Of a stretch of 23,795 bases of DNA, positions 21,511 to 23,795 are shown in pieces. The position numbers were made by a program, and so were the translations under genes. The stretch is taken from positions 1 to 23,795 of the forward strand of contig MU400911.1 of assembly GCA_022578965.1 (NCBI GenBank), read 5' to 3'. Position 1 is the first letter of the stretch, and the number at the start of each line of letters is the position of its first letter. The DNA is from Xylaria sp. FL1777. Its lineage: Eukaryota > Ascomycota > Sordariomycetes > Xylariales > Xylariaceae. The notes under the pieces are model-generated. The model was not told the origin of the DNA and ran no database searches. It saw only the letters and a program-made list of their open reading frames with translations.

Positions 21511-21646
21511 TACGTTTATTTTACTATTTTTATATCTTTATAAGCTATAATTTATTAGTAATATTACTAGTATGCTTGTTTTACTATTTTTATATTTTAA
21601 TAAGCTATAGTTTATTAGTAATAGTACTAATATGCTTGTTTTATTA
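21511..21646 (+). repeat. 60-bp tandem repeat, 2.3 copies
   Basis: Units start at 21,511, 21,571 and 21,631, the third covering only about 16 bases. The first two differ at eight positions; six are transitions and two are transversions. Shared words include TTTTACTATTTTTATAT and TTTATTAGTAATA. The transition excess matches directional C-to-T decay after duplication. Confidence 0.87.
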
Positions 21647-21824
21647 TGCGCTATAATAGCAACAAACATTTATTTTTTTTATGTTATAAATACTACTTAG
21701 TTAAAAAGCAACGTTTGTAATAGTTTTACTAAGCAATAATATATTAAATAATTTAGCTAGGTATTAAGTGTAAAAAAACCTTTTAAAACTATATTTCTTT
21801 TTAAAGCTACGCTTTTTTTTAGTA

Positions 21825-22010
21825 TAAACTTCTTTTCTTTTTTTTCTTTAGCTTTATTTTTTTTTTTTTTTTCTTCTTTTATTTTTTTTTAGCCTTTTTT
21901 TCTTCATTTTTTTTTTTTTCTTTCTTTTTTTTTCCCTTTTTTTTTTGCTTTACATTTTTCTGCTACAAATTCTTTTTTTTTTACTAGCGCTTTACTTTTT
22001 TTTTTAGTTG
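21825..22010 (-). pseudogene. Pyrimidine-rich tract, possible Lys/Glu-rich relic
   Basis: The plus strand from 21,825 is nearly all T and C, with TTC, TCC and CCC words that the window otherwise lacks. On the minus strand one frame reads KKKKEFVAEKCKAKKKRE and then Lys/Glu-rich residues with a Met, until a TAA inside the A tracts. Such Lys/Glu composition occurs in tails of fungal DDE transposases, but a simple polypurine expansion would read the same way. Retained TC and CC suggest either recent growth of the tract or poor mutation of homopolymers. Confidence 0.2.
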
Positions 22011-22746
22011 CTTTTTTTACTATATATTAACTTTTTTTAAAACAAAAACTTGCTTAATTTGTATTTTATAGCTGCTTTTATAGCTTACTGATTTATTAAC
22101 TGCATTAAAGTTTTAATTAATACTTACTGCTTTTATTAATGCTTTAAATATTTTAATAACGCTAAAAAGCTGCTACGCTATAATATATAAATTTACGTAG
22201 CGTGCTAAATTTATGTTTTATAAAAACAAGCTATTATAAACTTTACAAAAGAACTTTTTATAATTAATATTTATAAACCTGCTTTTTGCTTGCAAAACAA
22301 TAACTATGCATTTAATATAAAATGCTTTTAAAAAATATGTAGTTATTTTTTTTTTATATGCTTTTAACTAATAAAAGCACTTAAAAGTTTAGCTTTTGCT
22401 AAAACATAGCAAAAAAAGCAATTTATTTTATAAGCTATATATTAGCTGCTTATGCTAAAAGTTTAAAAAACTATGCAGTATTAAGTTTATTACTAATATA
22501 ATTAAAACTTTTGCTAAAAAAGTTTAGCTAAAAGCAAAGTATACTAACTTTTTGTTTTTTATAGCAAGCTTAATTATATAATATAATACAAAAAGCATTA
22601 TATTTTTACTGCTGTTTTAAAAACTATAACGCTACTTATATTATATAACTTTATGTTATATAAAATTAAATTAAACAAATAGTTATAAAAATACTAAGCT
22701 TATATTATAAAATATATAAAAAGCATAATAAAACAAGAAAAAAAAA
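22011..22746. other. Decayed AT-rich sequence, nothing recognised
   Basis: Stop codons in all frames, no repeat found. A rare TGA lies at about 22,089. Words such as GCTACGC and TTTACGTAGCGTGC at 22,180-22,205 are locally CpG-containing. No RNA gene was seen. Confidence 0.35.
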
Positions 22747-22857
22747 CCTTATAAGTTCTTAAGCATATAGTAAGCTTTTTGCGTAAATAAAAACAAACAT
22801 AAAAACAGCAATAAAAAAAAAAAACTTTGTAAGTTTTTAAGTATGCAGTAAGCTTTT
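22747..22857 (+). repeat. Diverged ~33-bp direct repeat, about 77 bases apart
   Basis: TAAGTTCTTAAGCATATAG followed by TAAGCTTTT (about 22,752-22,779) recurs as TAAGTTTTTAAGTATGCAG followed by TAAGCTTTT (about 22,830-22,857). All four differences in this stretch are C/T or A/G. Both copies are preceded by long A runs. Confidence 0.65.
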
Positions 22858-23795
22858 AAAGCTATAAAATTATATTGTTTTCCTGAAAAAAAAAAGCTAA
22901 AGCTGCTTTTTTTTTAATCTGCTATATTTGCAAAAACTTTCTTGCTTTATTATAACGCAATATAAATATGATTTACTATTTTTTTGCATATATTATAACA
23001 GTACAGCTAATTTATTATAGCTTTATATATTTTTTCTTATAGTATTGCTTAAAAAAAAAGGAACAAAATAAAACATGCTAAAAATTTGCAATGCATTATA
23101 ACGCTATAATAAAAAAATCAAGATTTAAAGCCATAAAATAACAAAAAAACAAAAAAAACTAATTTGTAGCAAAAACGTTTTATTTTTTATGCGTATTTTT
23201 TTTTTTCTTATATATAAGTAAAAAAAAAAAAAAGTTAAGTTTTTTAAGTTACGTAAATCTTGCATTTTTTTTACTTTTACTTTTATTACTACTTTTTTTT
23301 TTATTTATTAAATTATACTACTAAACTATATGCATAGTTTTAAGTGCTACAAAAGCTTTTAAGCTAAAACAATTAGTAGCTTTTTTTTGTTTTAAATATA
23401 AATATAAATAAGATATTACTTAATAAAATATTACTATAAAGCAAGCAAATATAAACTTATTATTTGCATAAAATACTGCTAAAAAAAAAAAACAACATAT
23501 ATGCCTTAAATACTATACTTAAAAAAAATAGTAGCTTTAAGCATTAAATAGCTTTAAACATAATAAGTATATAAATAAAAGAACTTATGCTTTAATGCTA
23601 AACAAATAATGCTATATACTGCAGTTTTAAAATACTTTATAAAAAACTATTGTTTTATTTTAAATATAAAAGTAATAATTGCTTTTAAATAGTAATAAAC
23701 AGCTGTTTTTTAAATAATAATAAACTATTTTATTTAATTAAGCTTAATTATTATTAAAATAAGTAAATATAGTATACTTTATACTTTTTAAGCTA
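22858..23795. other. Decayed AT-rich sequence to window end
   Basis: No gene, array or hairpin recognised. TTTTCCTGAAAA at about 22,878-22,889 keeps TCC and TGA, which are rare elsewhere. T/A tracts at 23,195-23,240 border TTACGTAAATC. The window ends inside the same type of sequence, so the block continues beyond it. Confidence 0.4.

Larger units (their letters stand above)
1..23795. other. AT-rich, gene-free block with RIP-like decay
   Basis: The whole window lacks any credible intact gene. In two 180-base samples (541-720 and 15,481-15,660) I counted 16 GC dinucleotides, 20 AC/GT, only 1 TC/GA and 3 CC/GG. For the following base I counted about 37 CT/AG against 16 CA/TG. Cytosines therefore survive mainly as purine-C-T. 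Stop codons TAA and TAG occur throughout in all frames, while TGA is very rare. Known RIP in ascomycetes converts C to T, favouring CpA; the loss of CpA fits, and the loss of TpC is an added bias seen here. Assigning this to fungal heterochromatin is inference. A naturally AT-rich intergenic region of another eukaryote is the main alternative. Confidence 0.7.

Noticed and set aside
1..23795. Mitochondrial or plastid genome fragment
   Set aside because: No organellar protein, tRNA or rRNA gene in 24 kb, and the context-specific C loss on both strands points to nuclear decay.
1..23795. CRISPR array, prophage or bacterial operon
   Set aside because: No regularly spaced repeats with unique spacers, no ribosome sites with long frames, and stops throughout all frames.

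Overview
This window looks like a gene-free, extremely AT-rich stretch of nuclear DNA, most likely from a filamentous fungus (probably an ascomycete), of the kind found in AT-rich isochores, pericentromeres and other silenced transposon graveyards. Two hand-counted 180-base samples (541-720 and 15,481-15,660) are about 17% and 14% G+C. I see no intact gene, tRNA, rRNA, CRISPR array or recognisable promoter. The longest open frame is 95 codons and is low-complexity. In the two samples the surviving cytosines sit almost only after a purine (GC, AC) and mostly before T. TC/GA and CC/GG are nearly gone, CA/TG is reduced relative to CT/AG, and TGA/TCA triplets are strikingly rare. Where local repeats can be compared, most differences are C/T or G/A transitions. 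That is the expected footprint of directional cytosine deamination such as repeat-induced point mutation (RIP), here with an added bias against a 5' pyrimidine. The organism assignment is inference; no gene confirms it.

Layout. Positions 1-3,100 hold a lysine/alanine/glutamine-rich minus-strand coding relic (269-558), a 39-bp tandem repeat (1372-1513) and a second basic relic (1852-1995). Positions 3,100-9,320 contain three hairpins (3105-3149, 4950-4995, 9220-9318) whose arms share one consensus, plus an unpaired copy at about 9169-9187. They also contain a 54-bp duplication (5551-5658) and weak coding-like segments (5766-6038, 8795-8956). Positions 9,490-10,440 are A-rich. Within them, 9490-9924 stays in one frame with only four stops, all TAA, and is the best decayed coding sequence here.

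Positions about 10,690-12,120 form a different island. The plus strand there is almost free of G, rich in T tracts, and keeps many TC and CC dinucleotides. Its core (11,336-11,700) is a degenerate minisatellite of about 22 bp. Next come two arrays of the same 28-bp unit (12,248-12,387 and 13,938-14,105), in the same orientation, flanking 1.55 kb that holds a 26-bp triplication and a Lys/Gln-rich relic. From 14,106 to the end I see decayed sequence with small tandem repeats (16,463-16,525; 21,511-21,646), short direct repeats (19,268-19,330; 22,747-22,857), and a pyrimidine-rich tract (21,825-22,010).

How it fits together. I infer old transposon DNA, perhaps including pogo/Fot1-like DDE transposase tails, mutated beyond recognition, then decorated by later or protected features: the G-poor island, the 28-bp arrays and the matched hairpins. 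No working genetic system is demonstrated.
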